A stretch of DNA of 64,000 nucleotides from Diaphorobacter sp. HDW4B (GTDB taxonomy: Bacteria > Pseudomonadota > Gammaproteobacteria > Burkholderiales > Burkholderiaceae_C): NCBI RefSeq assembly GCF_011305535.1, contig NZ_CP049905.1:744001-808000 (forward strand), given 5' to 3'. Of the stretch, positions 8,904-17,066 are shown piece by piece. Position 1 is the stretch's first letter, and each line of letters begins with the position of its first letter. Under the pieces are notes generated by a model, which was not told the DNA's origin, did no database searches, and saw only the letters and a list, made by a program, of their open reading frames with translations. The translations under genes and the position numbers were made by a program.

Positions 8904-10019
8904 TCAGCGCGAAGCTGCGGCAGTATCGAGCGCGTACAGGCCGTGGTCCTGCGGCACACCGCCCATCTCGAACACGGACTTCTTCAGACCGAAGATCGAG
9001 GATGTGGTGATGATCACTTGGTTGCCGCGATCAGCGGTTTCCTCGTGCCAGCCGTAGCGCATACCCGTGCCCGGCGAACCGAAGGCCATCACGCCCGCCT
9101 GCGCGCCCATGAACAAGGCACGCGCGGTTTCCACGTTCTGGCCCGCGCCGTGGGTGTTGTGACGAATCACATTGCGGTGCGAGTGCAGCACCACACCGCG
9201 ATGCATGCCCAGCGCCGACTTGAACAGCGGCGACTTGGCACCCAGCGATGCAGCAGCGGCCTTCTGCAGATCCATCCACGCGCCCGTGGAAACGTCATTG
9301 CGCAGATCGTCTTCCTGCCAGGTGTGCATCACCAGCACGAACACTTCTTCGCCGTCCACCACGCAAGGCTGGATCACCGGCACATCGGTGGCACCACCGC
9401 CCTGAGTGTCCGCACGGGTCTTGGCATCGCCGATCAGCTTGAGAGTCATCTTGTCGCTGACATCGATGTTGGCCGTCGACGTGGCATCGCCGCCGAACAT
9501 ATGTTGATTGGCTGTCGGTGCGGTCAGCGCATTCTTGGCACGGCCTTGATAGCCCAGTGGCAAGATGAAGTTGGCGTTGATGCCGCGCGAGCCACCGAAG
9601 TAGGTGAACGTGAGTTCATCCTGAAAGCGGCCCCACCAGCTTGCTTGCTGCTGCTTGGCGCGCACACGAAGATCGTGCAGCGTGCGCTTGCGCGACATGC
9701 GGCCACCGGTATTCACACCACCGCGCGCTTGGTCGATGTACAGCTCGTCCGTGTAGAACTTCTGCGCTTCTTCCTTGCCTTCCAGCGTGTCATCGCCTTC
9801 GACTGGTGCCATGCGCAGTTCGGCCAGCAGGTCGTAGCTGATCAGGTCACCGGCTTCGGATTCCAGATCGGTCAGCAGTTGAATGGGAGTTTTCGCGCCT
9901 TGGCCGACAGCAGTGAAGCGGCGGCCAAAGTACGAAGCTTGGCTGGCGTCGAGGGCCAGTTCGCCAGAGAAGCGCTTGACGGCGCGGGGGCTGTTCACGC
10001 CCACAACGGTTTTACCCAT
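8904..10019 (-). CDS. Major capsid protein (N4gp56/DUF4043-like)
   Basis: 371 residues, starting MGKTVVGVNSPRAVKRFSGE. It carries the pattern LTDLESEAGDLISYDLLAEL, then a loop with SRKRTLHDLRVRAKQQQASW and YFGGSRGINANFILP, which I recognise from the N4gp56/DUF4043 family of capsid proteins. It should assemble the icosahedral shell with the acidic scaffold encoded upstream (10301-11257). AGGAG precedes the ATG by 6 bases, and the leader also holds copy 3 of the dispersed element plus the 21-bp block. Confidence 0.8.
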   Translation of the reverse strand: MGKTVVGVNSPRAVKRFSGELALDASQASYFGRRFTAVGQGAKTPIQLLTDLESEAGDLISYDLLAELRMAPVEGDDTLEGKEEAQKFYTDELYIDQARGGVNTGGRMSRKRTLHDLRVRAKQQQASWWGRFQDELTFTYFGGSRGINANFILPLGYQGRAKNALTAPTANQHMFGGDATSTANIDVSDKMTLKLIGDAKTRADTQGGGATDVPVIQPCVVDGEEVFVLVMHTWQEDDLRNDVSTGAWMDLQKAAAASLGAKSPLFKSALGMHRGVVLHSHRNVIRHNTHGAGQNVETARALFMGAQAGVMAFGSPGTGMRYGWHEETADRGNQVIITTSSIFGLKKSVFEMGGVPQDHGLYALDTAAASR

Positions 10020-10041
10020 GGATTGCTCCTAGTGTGGTAGC

Positions 10042-10062
10042 GAGCACTCCAGCGCCCCGGTT
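10042..10062 (-). promoter_or_regulatory. 21-bp block in the capsid gene leader
   Basis: Identical to 6633-6653. It lies 23 bases upstream of the capsid start codon and downstream of dispersed-element copy 3, giving the same order as at the other locus. Confidence 0.45.
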
Positions 10063-10091
10063 GAAAAACGAATATCAGTTAGAAAGAGCCT

Positions 10092-10286
10092 TCACGATGG
10101 CAGGCTTGGTACGGGCCGCGCCACGGCAGCAACTTTTTTGATTGGTGTGTCAGGCGCTGCAGACACCACCATCCGCGCGACCTGCCCTTTCTTGTATTCC
10201 ATCTGGATGCGCACACCGGCAACCTCCAGCACGTCACCCGTGCGCAGCTCGATGAAGTTGCGGCGAACGGGTGGCGTGTTTGACAT
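10092..10286 (-). CDS. Small protein with CsrA-like pattern
   Basis: 64 residues from the ATG at 10286, which follows AGGAG by 5 bases. The core ELRTGDVLEVAGVRIQM followed by KKGQVARMVVSAAPDTPIKK lines up by eye with the CsrA/RsmA pattern (short beta strands, then GxQVRIGINAPKxVxVxR). CsrA dimers bind GGA motifs in mRNA leaders. It sits between the scaffold and capsid genes, so it could act on late mRNA or be an unrelated small beta protein. The resemblance is weak. Confidence 0.4.
   Translation of the reverse strand: MSNTPPVRRNFIELRTGDVLEVAGVRIQMEYKKGQVARMVVSAAPDTPIKKVAAVARPVPSLPS
10095..10114 (-). promoter_or_regulatory. Dispersed 20-bp element, copy 3
   Basis: Plus strand reads cgatggcaggcttggtacgg. 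It overlaps the end of the CsrA-like gene and lies about 75 bases upstream of the capsid ATG. Confidence 0.45.
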
Positions 10287-10300
10287 CGTGGCTCCTGGCA

Positions 10301-11257
10301 TCAGGCAGACATCTGGTACTGCAGACGCTTTTCGGGCGAGAGCTTGGCCAGTTCGCGCTCGTACTCGGGGCCGATCAACTTGTCGAGCTCCGCGAACTCG
10401 TCACCAATGGGATCGGTGTCACCGACACCACCCGGCACATCGGCGAGAGTCGTCACGACCTCGCTGGCATCCACCTTGCGCTTGCCGCTGTCCGCAGGCT
10501 TCTTGCTCGTCGGAATGCTGTGCAGTGCCACGACGCGCTTGTGCGCTTCCTCGAGGAACCAGCGTGAAGGCTTGTCGGCATTGGCGGGCACAGCGGCCAG
10601 TGCCTTGACGAACGTGTCCAGATCAGCCTGCTTTTCCAGATCCTTGCGGTAATCCACAATGCCCAGCTCCGGCTTGCTCGCGGCGTCGCCGATGAAGGAG
10701 TTGATCGTGTTCGACCATTCGTTCTGCTGGGCCTGCGCCTGCATCTCGGTCGCGATCTCGGCACGCGTCTTCTGACGCGAGAGTTCGTCACGCTGGTCTT
10801 CCAGCTCGGTCAGCTTCGCGTCGAACTCGTCGGCATCGATCTCGCCTTCGTTGAGCTTCTTGCGCAGGTCGGTGCGCGCGGAACGGTTGGCCTTGATCTG
10901 CTCGTCGTAGTCGGCTGGCAGTTCGGACTTGTAGGCAGATTGCGCAGCCGCAGGCGCGGGAGCAGGCGCTGCGGTGTCTGCCTTCTCGGCGTCGCCCGGC
11001 TCGTCGTCCTTTTCCGCGTCAACGTCAGACGCCTTGCCATCGTCCTTGTCGACTTCGGTCTTCTCGGACTTCGCGCCCTTTTCGATTTCCTTGTCGGAGT
11101 CGTCGTCATCATCCTGCTCATCTTCATCGATCTTGCCGCGACCGATCTCAGCCAACGCTGCGGCATTGTCTTCGTCCGCATCGTAGTCATCGTCGGCCAT
11201 GGCCTCGATCTCTTCAGGGCTCAGCAGACGCTCGCGGTCTTCGTCGGAAATGCTCAT
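10301..11257 (-). CDS. Capsid scaffolding protein
   Basis: 318 residues. Residues about 20-110 are extremely acidic and low-complexity (EDEQDDDDDSDKEIEKGAKS), then an Ala/Pro linker, then a long charged coiled coil (about 125-185, KKLNEGEIDADEFDAKLTEL) and a C-terminal helical part. An acidic N-terminus, central coiled coil and position just before the capsid gene are the usual signature of a scaffold that guides shell assembly and then leaves. Confidence 0.75.
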   Translation of the reverse strand: MSISDEDRERLLSPEEIEAMADDDYDADEDNAAALAEIGRGKIDEDEQDDDDDSDKEIEKGAKSEKTEVDKDDGKASDVDAEKDDEPGDAEKADTAAPAPAPAAAQSAYKSELPADYDEQIKANRSARTDLRKKLNEGEIDADEFDAKLTELEDQRDELSRQKTRAEIATEMQAQAQQNEWSNTINSFIGDAASKPELGIVDYRKDLEKQADLDTFVKALAAVPANADKPSRWFLEEAHKRVVALHSIPTSKKPADSGKRKVDASEVVTTLADVPGGVGDTDPIGDEFAELDKLIGPEYERELAKLSPEKRLQYQMSA

Positions 11258-11285
11258 GGTTGTGTGCTCCTATTGATAACGTGAT

Positions 11286-11705
11286 TCAGGCGGTGGCTTG
11301 CCCAGGGCGCGGCGTTCCAGCCAGATCGGCGGCAGCGTCTGCCTCGGTCAGCACGGGGCGTGCAAGCTGGTCGCGCAAGCGAAAGCCCAGCAGCGGCCAG
11401 ATCTGGTTGATGGCGTTTTCACGGGCAACAGCGCGGCCGATCTCGGCGTTGAAGTTTTCTGTGCTGACGCAAGCGCTCTCGCCGGTAACAGTGAAGCCGT
11501 TGCGCAGCACTAGCACACAGAAAGTGAGCAGGTTGAGCGCCGTCCCGGCTCGCACGCTGTTCAGACGGTGACCGCTGGCTCCAATCACGCCATCGGCGGC
11601 GGTGAAATAGAACTCGCTGGTGATCTCGTCCTCGATATCAGCAGGCGTCACGCGCGGTGCGCTGCTGGCCTTGGATTGGATTTCTTGCTCAATGGAATCG
11701 GACAT
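11286..11705 (-). CDS. Gp49-family phage protein
   Basis: 139 residues. The C-terminal half holds NFNAEIGRAVARENAINQIW followed by PLLGFRLRDQL, the signature of the Phage_gp49_66 family. Members are common in temperate phages but their biochemical role is not established. It lies between the lysis cassette and the scaffold gene, with dispersed-element copy 4 in its leader. Confidence 0.7.
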   Translation of the reverse strand: MSDSIEQEIQSKASSAPRVTPADIEDEITSEFYFTAADGVIGASGHRLNSVRAGTALNLLTFCVLVLRNGFTVTGESACVSTENFNAEIGRAVARENAINQIWPLLGFRLRDQLARPVLTEADAAADLAGTPRPGQATA

Positions 11706-11713
11706 GTGTGCAC

Positions 11714-12256
11714 CTATTGGTTTGATTGTGGAGCTTGCACAGTGGCAGGCTTGGTACGGCTCAGCGCGTCGAAGGAACGCTCGCAGGTGAGTCCTGCGGC
11801 ATGGGCGGCATCAGCGAACTCCGCCAGTTCGCCCGCTCGCGCGTCAGCCCTGCTGAACAGGTCGGCGAACAGATCGAGGGCGTCGCCGGTTGTCGGGCCT
11901 GCGGTGGGAGCGCTGGAATGCTGGGCGGTTCGGGCGGCGGTGCGATAACGGGCAACGTCGGCGAGCAGGCGGTCGCGCTCAGTGCGAGCACCAGCAGCAT
12001 CGTGACGCGCAAGGTCAATGCGGGCTTGGCCATTGGCGGCCTCCTTATCGATTGCGGAACGCCACGCGGTTTCAGTGGCGCGGAAAGCGGTAACGGCCGC
12101 GGCGGTCTTCTCGCGGATCTCGCTCAGCACAACGGCGTAGTGCGCATGCACGGCTTTCTCGGCGGCGTGCACGCGAGAGAGATGCCACCAGGTGCCAAGG
12201 CCAATGAGTGCGGCCAGCACGACAGCGGTGATGATGAGTTTGGCTTGCGTGAACAT
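11714..12256 (-). CDS. i-spanin (Rz-like)
   Basis: 180 residues from the ATG at 12256; an in-frame start at 12283 would add nine residues. One N-terminal membrane segment (ITAVVLAALIGLGTWW) is followed by a long periplasmic helix rich in Ala, Glu and Arg (VLSEIREKTAAAVTAFRATE). This is the layout of inner-membrane spanins, which with the o-spanin fuse inner and outer membranes at the last step of lysis. The o-spanin gene is embedded in its middle in another frame. The C-terminus is encoded across copy 4 of the dispersed element. Confidence 0.8.
   Translation of the reverse strand: MFTQAKLIITAVVLAALIGLGTWWHLSRVHAAEKAVHAHYAVVLSEIREKTAAAVTAFRATETAWRSAIDKEAANGQARIDLARHDAAGARTERDRLLADVARYRTAARTAQHSSAPTAGPTTGDALDLFADLFSRADARAGELAEFADAAHAAGLTCERSFDALSRTKPATVQAPQSNQ
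11740..11759 (-). promoter_or_regulatory. Dispersed 20-bp element, copy 4
   Basis: Perfect consensus cagtggcaggcttggtacgg on the plus strand. Here it lies inside the 3' end of the i-spanin gene, where it is read as RTKPATV, and about 35 bases upstream of the gp49-family ATG. Confidence 0.5.
11761..12033 (-). CDS. o-spanin lipoprotein (Rz1-like), embedded in the Rz gene
   Basis: 90 residues in a different frame, wholly inside the i-spanin gene. It has an N-terminal signal with MLLVLALSATAC, a lipobox-like site with Ala at -3 instead of Leu, then a proline-rich stretch VIAPPPEPPSIPALPPQ, the hallmark of Rz1 proteins. AAGGAGG lies 7 bases before the ATG, which strongly supports real translation. 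The mature lipoprotein would sit in the outer membrane and pair with the i-spanin. Confidence 0.8.
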   Translation of the reverse strand: MAKPALTLRVTMLLVLALSATACSPTLPVIAPPPEPPSIPALPPQARQPATPSICSPTCSAGLTRERANWRSSLMPPMPQDSPASVPSTR

Positions 12257-12302
12257 CACATGCCCCGCCACCAGTACCACCACATCGCAATGAAGATGGT
12301 AT

Positions 12303-12854
12303 TCACTGGTCGCCCTCCCCGCGTCCCCAACTCAGGCAAAGCTCCTGCGTGGTCTCGCGCCGGTCCACCAGCCCGTTCAGCGTGACCAGTTGACCGTTCA
12401 TACGACCCTTGACCCACTTGGTCAGCTCGCGGCAGCCGCCATCGATGTCGCCGCGATTGAACTTCGCGCGCAGTGTCGAATTGACCGTCGCGGGGTTCTC
12501 GCCGAGGTTGTAGAGCCAGTCGATCAGCGCTGCCTGAATCCAGCGGTTGTAGGTGTCGAATGCTGGGAACAGACGCCGCGCGCTGGCCAGAGCAACGGCA
12601 TAGTGCTCGCGCTCAAGCACATCACACTCACCACGGGTGTACAGCTTGCCCGGAACCACCCACCGCCCAGTGACGCCGCGGCAGGCGGTCCAGATGCCGC
12701 CCGTGTCGAGATATGGCCTGTACATGACGGATCCGTCAGGCTGTCGCACGGTCGGGCCGTCGCCTTCATACCAAGCGCCCAACGTCATGGCAATCGCAAT
12801 CGCGCCGCCGCCAGCACCTGCTTTGATCAACAATTTCCGAAGGGCTTCTTTCAC
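12303..12854 (-). CDS. SAR endolysin (lysozyme family)
   Basis: 183 residues from a GTG at 12854 that overlaps the holin stop (GTGA) and follows a run of G. The N-terminus is a weakly hydrophobic, Gly/Ala-rich signal-anchor (KAGAGGGAIAIAMTLGAWY). The catalytic region follows: Glu in WYEGDG, Asp in YRPYLDTGG and Thr in IWTACRG, the Glu-Asp-Thr spacing of P21 R-type muramidases. It should be exported by Sec, held inactive in the membrane and released when the membrane depolarises. Confidence 0.85.
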   Translation of the reverse strand: MKEALRKLLIKAGAGGGAIAIAMTLGAWYEGDGPTVRQPDGSVMYRPYLDTGGIWTACRGVTGRWVVPGKLYTRGECDVLEREHYAVALASARRLFPAFDTYNRWIQAALIDWLYNLGENPATVNSTLRAKFNRGDIDGGCRELTKWVKGRMNGQLVTLNGLVDRRETTQELCLSWGRGEGDQ

Positions 12855-13171
12855 AGCTTGCCCCCCTTGAGAGCAGACCAAAAGCCCGCGACGGCAGTGC
12901 CCAAGGCCACGATGTACCCGGCAGGCTTTGCAATCTTGCCCAGCCAATTGAGAACCTTGAAGGCACCCTTCATCGCCTGGAAGAACTCCACCAGATCCTT
13001 GGTGCTGTCTGCGACTTCGCGCGTCGCCTTGGTGTTCTCGGCCATCTCCTCACTGAGTGCCGCAACGCTGCCCTCGATGCGGTTCATGCGCTCATCACCC
13101 GCGATCAGACGCTCGTTCAAGGATGCAGTTTTTCCACTGGGAACAAGGTTCCCGAAATCGTCCTGCATCAT
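12851..13171 (-). CDS. Putative holin
   Basis: 106 residues. Residues 1-75 are a charged coiled coil (NERLIAGDERMNRIEGSVAA). A single hydrophobic stretch near the C-terminus (PAGYIVALGTAVAGFWSAL) is followed by KGGKL. One C-terminal span and position immediately before the endolysin fit a pinholin or small holin that triggers a SAR endolysin. It overlaps neighbours by 4 bases on both sides. No family name is certain. Confidence 0.65.
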   Translation of the reverse strand: MMQDDFGNLVPSGKTASLNERLIAGDERMNRIEGSVAALSEEMAENTKATREVADSTKDLVEFFQAMKGAFKVLNWLGKIAKPAGYIVALGTAVAGFWSALKGGKL

Positions 13172-13881
13172 TGGTCACCCCACGCAGGCAGCACAGACCA
13201 AGTCACTGGGGCGCGCAGATCGTGGCCCGGGATCGGATACCACATCTGCGGAGCCAGCGGCCCGCTGAAAACGTTGTCCACCTCGAAGCCCACGCGGGTC
13301 TTGAGGCTGAGCTTGCCGACCAGCTTGCGAGTGACCTTCACAAGCCACGCGCCGCCCGAGCGCACCACCGTGACAGAGAGCTTGCCTTCGCTGCCCTGCC
13401 ACTTCTGGAAGCCGCTCGCGCCGCCCACCAGAATGCCGCGACGCCACGCGAGGTATTCACCACCGTTGCGGCGATACCAAGCCTTGCGCGCCTTTTCGCT
13501 GCGGGGATGTGCCCCCTTGCACCAATAGCACGCGGCCACGGCCTGCGCATATTCTTCGCTGGCCGGATCAGGGTTCAGCCAGAATGCCTCCACTGGTCGA
13601 CCACCTTGGGGGGTATCCACCCATGGCCCGTTGTCACCATTCGCTGTGATGTTCAGCATCGGCGCGATGTCGCAATCTGCCCAGTCGGGCCGCGCTTCGA
13701 TCAGCCGGTTGTGCTCCCAGCTCATCGCCTTGGCAATCTTGCCCGCACGCAGCAGACGGATCTTCAGCTTGGCCAGCAGCAGCCCGTCCGACTGCTCATC
13801 GGCAAAGTCGATGCAGTCGATGACCTCGGCATGCAAGGTAGCGGGCACGCCCGCGATGGTCAGCATTCGGGAAAGGTTCAT
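13168..13881 (-). CDS. Conserved phage protein, unknown
   Basis: 237 residues. Conserved-looking segments are CIDFADEQSDGLLLAKLKIR, AVAACYWCKGAHPRSEKARK and, at the C-terminus, MWYPIPGHDLRAPVTWSVLP. The WCKGxHPRSEKxRKAWYRRN stretch is basic and could contact nucleic acid. It is coupled by 4-base overlaps to the portal gene upstream and the holin downstream. Similar proteins lie between portal and lysis genes in related phages as far as I recall; function unknown. Confidence 0.5.
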   Translation of the reverse strand: MNLSRMLTIAGVPATLHAEVIDCIDFADEQSDGLLLAKLKIRLLRAGKIAKAMSWEHNRLIEARPDWADCDIAPMLNITANGDNGPWVDTPQGGRPVEAFWLNPDPASEEYAQAVAACYWCKGAHPRSEKARKAWYRRNGGEYLAWRRGILVGGASGFQKWQGSEGKLSVTVVRSGGAWLVKVTRKLVGKLSLKTRVGFEVDNVFSGPLAPQMWYPIPGHDLRAPVTWSVLPAWGDQ

Positions 13882-16232
13882 TCAGCTTCTCCGGGTTTCT
13901 GTTCTGGGGATTGGTCATTGCCGAACTGGGCTAGTGCTTGGTTCATGGCTGCCAAGCGCTCGCGGCTCTGGGCTTGGATCTCTGCCACGCGCTCGCGGCT
14001 GTCGGCATCGATGCGCGCGACCTGCAGGCGCACATCGGCGTCGCTCTTCACGGCCAGCGTCTTGTTCGCAAGATCCGCCTGCGCTTTGGAAAGCTGACGC
14101 TGCACGCGGTCCAACTCCATGTCGGCATCGCGGCGCACCGTAGCGGCAGCGCCTTGCATCTGCTGCGCGCGGGCCTGATCGCCACCGGCTGCAACGCTTT
14201 CCGCTTCAGCTTCGAGCTTCGCCGCCTTGGCATTGATCTCGCGCACCTTCGCCACCTGTTCGGCCAACGCCTGCTTGGCGCTCTCCTGCTGCATCTGCAG
14301 CGCCTCGGCCTGTGCCTGCATTTGCTGCTGCATCTGCTGCTGCTCCTCGGGTGTGAGCGGCTTGTTCGGATCGCGCTCGCCAGTGAGCTTGCGCAGCTCG
14401 TCGGCGATCAGATCGTTGTTGGGCAGGTCCGAGAAATCCATGGCCAGCGTCATGATGCGCAGCGCCACGTCGGCCGGCAGTCGGCCGGCGAGCTGGTTCA
14501 TGGCCTCGAACATCACCTGGCGCAGCGTGCCCGAGTAGTCCTGCTCGCTCACCACGAAGTCAGCCAGTGAAGCGGTGATGTCGTTGATGTAGCGCACCGA
14601 GCCGTCGGGCTGCACCTCGGGCTGATTGATCTTCACCCACTCCAGTGCGCCCTTGTGGCCTGACAGGCGGATCACCTTTTCTTCCGTGTACCACTGCTCG
14701 ATGAGGCTGAGCAGCTTCTCGCCCTGCGACTGGACCGCGAAGCGTAGGTTGTCGAATGGCTGTGTGGTGACAACGGAGCCCTGCATCTGGCGCGCCTTGA
14801 TGGCTTCGCCCGAACTAGCATTGGTCTGGCGGCCAAGGTTCTCGTTGCTGATACCGGCGTTCTTCTGGATCGCCTGGGCGTCTAGCGTCATCATCTGCAC
14901 TTGCCCGGCCGCCATCTCGCTGTCGCGATGCACCTCGAACTTCTTGCCCGCCTTGTAGAGCACCGTCCCATCGGGTTGGTTGACCTCCTCGCGCGCCGCG
15001 TTGATGTCCTTGACAGACCCCTCTTCCGCAAAAATCTGGTTCGTGGACAGCAGAAACAGCGCCTTGGATGCACGCTTGTTCAGATCCTTCTGGAGATCAC
15101 GCACGCGGCGGATCACGCCATAGGGCATGCGATCGCGCCCACGGCGGTAGCACCAGACCGGCGTCAGGCTGAAGCTGTTGTGCCGCATCGGCATGGGGCC
15201 GAGTGCAAGCAGGTGCGACTCGGTCATGACAGCGACGTGCATGCGCATCACCAAGCGATCCACAATGGCCCCGCCGACCTGCCCCACTGCCTGCATCAAA
15301 GCGCTGTCCCATGATTCGAGGAACGCACCCTTGAACGGACCTTCCGTCACCACCTTGACCGACACCGGCATGCGGAACTGACACTCGATCAGGCGGATGC
15401 GCTTGCGCGGCTCGCTGTCGACGTTGCCGCGCCCGCCAGTTACGTAGCTGGTGCTGGAGTGCGTGGAGCTGGAATAGCCTTGGTAGTAGAACTCGTCCTC
15501 GGCCCACTGCTGAGACGAATACTCGTTGTCATGCTGGATCGAGCGGCGCAGAACATCGGCGCGGCCGGGGTACATGGCGAGTGCCACGTCCTCATCCACC
15601 CAACGCGTGCGGAACAGGTAGCGCGCATCCGCGAGATCCATCTCCATCGCGAAGGAATCCCAGATGACGTTGCGCCAGTCCTCGTACTTGTCGTAGATGA
15701 TGTCCTTGGTCGGGTCATTGCGCACGCCGGAATCGACCCAGCCAACGCCCACCTTAACCGCATCATCGAACGCGCGCGAGCGATTGAACTGCGATCGGTT
15801 CACGTCCGTAACGAACTTCATGACCTTCGTTTTCACGTCGGCCATGTCCACATCGTCCTCGGTGCGCGGCAGCACGCGCCAATCCACGCGAGCCCGTCGC
15901 TCGGTGCCAATCAACCAATCCACCATGGGCGCGACCTCGTTGAACACCAGTGGCGTCTGGCCGCGCTCCTCCAGCAGCGCCGCGTCTGCCGGATCCCATT
16001 GCTCGTTGTCGTAGAAGTCCGCATCCACCGACATGTCCAGCCGGTTCTCCGCCTGAATCTCGCGCTCGCGGTAGTACCAGGACAGGCACTGCTTGAGCAC
16101 GTTGCGCGACTTCTCGCTGTCCAGCGGATGCGGTGGCGTCACGTCGACAACCTCGAAGCTCTCGGCTTCCTCGTTGATGACGTTCTCGCCCGGTGCGACG
16201 TTGCGACGGATGCGCGGCTCAAGCAGGGACAT
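13878..16232 (-). CDS. Portal protein (P22-like)
   Basis: 784 residues, a size typical of P22-type portals. The N-terminal 60-300 region contains WYYREREIQAENRLDMSVDA, FYDNEQW and NEVAPMVDWLIGTERRARVD, a pattern I recognise from P22-like portals. The last 180 residues are a long Gln/Ala-rich coiled coil (EEQQQMQQQMQAQAEALQMQ), likely the barrel. It forms the dodecameric DNA gate at one vertex and the docking site for terminase. It starts 13 bases inside the end of the upstream gene. Confidence 0.85.
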   Translation of the reverse strand: MSLLEPRIRRNVAPGENVINEEAESFEVVDVTPPHPLDSEKSRNVLKQCLSWYYREREIQAENRLDMSVDADFYDNEQWDPADAALLEERGQTPLVFNEVAPMVDWLIGTERRARVDWRVLPRTEDDVDMADVKTKVMKFVTDVNRSQFNRSRAFDDAVKVGVGWVDSGVRNDPTKDIIYDKYEDWRNVIWDSFAMEMDLADARYLFRTRWVDEDVALAMYPGRADVLRRSIQHDNEYSSQQWAEDEFYYQGYSSSTHSSTSYVTGGRGNVDSEPRKRIRLIECQFRMPVSVKVVTEGPFKGAFLESWDSALMQAVGQVGGAIVDRLVMRMHVAVMTESHLLALGPMPMRHNSFSLTPVWCYRRGRDRMPYGVIRRVRDLQKDLNKRASKALFLLSTNQIFAEEGSVKDINAAREEVNQPDGTVLYKAGKKFEVHRDSEMAAGQVQMMTLDAQAIQKNAGISNENLGRQTNASSGEAIKARQMQGSVVTTQPFDNLRFAVQSQGEKLLSLIEQWYTEEKVIRLSGHKGALEWVKINQPEVQPDGSVRYINDITASLADFVVSEQDYSGTLRQVMFEAMNQLAGRLPADVALRIMTLAMDFSDLPNNDLIADELRKLTGERDPNKPLTPEEQQQMQQQMQAQAEALQMQQESAKQALAEQVAKVREINAKAAKLEAEAESVAAGGDQARAQQMQGAAATVRRDADMELDRVQRQLSKAQADLANKTLAVKSDADVRLQVARIDADSRERVAEIQAQSRERLAAMNQALAQFGNDQSPEQKPGEAE

Positions 16233-16641
16233 ACTCCGCCCCCTTGTCCTCGATGGTCAGGGCTTCGGCCGCGATCTGCTTGCCGTCCGCCATGACCTTG
16301 AGTTCGCCGAATTCCTTGCCCTTGGATTCGCGCACGGGCTCCGAAGGCATGCGGTACAGGTCCGGCAGACCCTCGTTGACGATGGTGGCGACGCGCACCC
16401 AGTTCGCGCAAGTGGGCTCAATGCCCAACACCTCGCACGCCTTGACGCACTGGCGCGCGAGATAGGCCGGATCGTCGTATTGGTAAGCCGCGGACTCCAT
16501 CACCACGTACCACGACGCTTTGGGCCGGAACGCAGGGATCAGGACAAGGCAGCGCTCACCGTTGATCCAGGTGTAGACGGCAAGCAGGTCGCCATGCTGG
16601 CGGTGCAGATGGGCTTTGCGGAGGTCGATACATGCAGGCAT
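16219..16641 (-). CDS. Conserved phage protein between terminase and portal
   Basis: 140 residues from an ATG at 16641; a GTG at 16650 in the same frame is possible. It contains CLVLIPAFRPKASWYVVMES and a C-terminal FGELKVMADGKQIAAEALT. No catalytic motif or family recognised. It overlaps the portal start by 14 bases. Its start codon is only 8 bases from dispersed-element copy 5 and lacks a clear Shine-Dalgarno. Confidence 0.5.
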   Translation of the reverse strand: MPACIDLRKAHLHRQHGDLLAVYTWINGERCLVLIPAFRPKASWYVVMESAAYQYDDPAYLARQCVKACEVLGIEPTCANWVRVATIVNEGLPDLYRMPSEPVRESKGKEFGELKVMADGKQIAAEALTIEDKGAEYVPA

Positions 16642-16649
16642 GCCCGCCA

Positions 16650-16669
16650 CAGTGGCAGGCTTGGTACGG
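16650..16669 (-). promoter_or_regulatory. Dispersed 20-bp element, copy 5
   Basis: Perfect consensus cagtggcaggcttggtacgg on the plus strand, just upstream of the gene that opens the portal block. Confidence 0.5.
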
Positions 16670-16982
16670 GATGGCGCGTTTGTGCCCGCAACCTATGAGA
16701 GACATTTAAGAGCGAGAGGCTGGTCTTTCGAGGTCGGCCATTGAATGCTTATAGAGAGCCTTGCTATAGAGAACCTCCGCTAGCGAATCAAGCGGCCTCA
16801 CATCATCATGAAGCATCGTGCAGTATTTCCGCGACGCGCGCCACTGCAATCAAAAGTCCATTCGCAGCCATTCGCACTCTACAAAGCGTCACGAGAGTTG
16901 AACTCCTCGTATTGAACTTCAAGATTGGGCCCCGACGAGTATCATCCGAAGTGAAAGTCAACAATTGCTATCGCGAATCATT

Positions 16983-16991
16983 TGCTATAGA
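16983..16991 (+). promoter_or_regulatory. Candidate extended -10 promoter for the first IPTL gene
   Basis: TGCTATAGA lies 76 bases before the ATG at 17067 in an AT-richer, otherwise gene-free stretch (16670-17066). It matches an extended -10; no convincing -35 is present. I see nothing else in this stretch. The gene has GGGAG 11 bases before its ATG. Confidence 0.3.
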
Positions 16992-17066
16992 TACAAACTT
17001 AATGTTACATTGATGGTGATGTCATATTCTCAGAACACACTTTCCTGATCGGGAGTTACATAAGCA

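Noticed and set aside
8943-10040. Long plus-strand ORF opposite the capsid gene
   Set aside because: Antisense shadow of a well-supported capsid gene in GC-rich DNA; no start signal or protein pattern.
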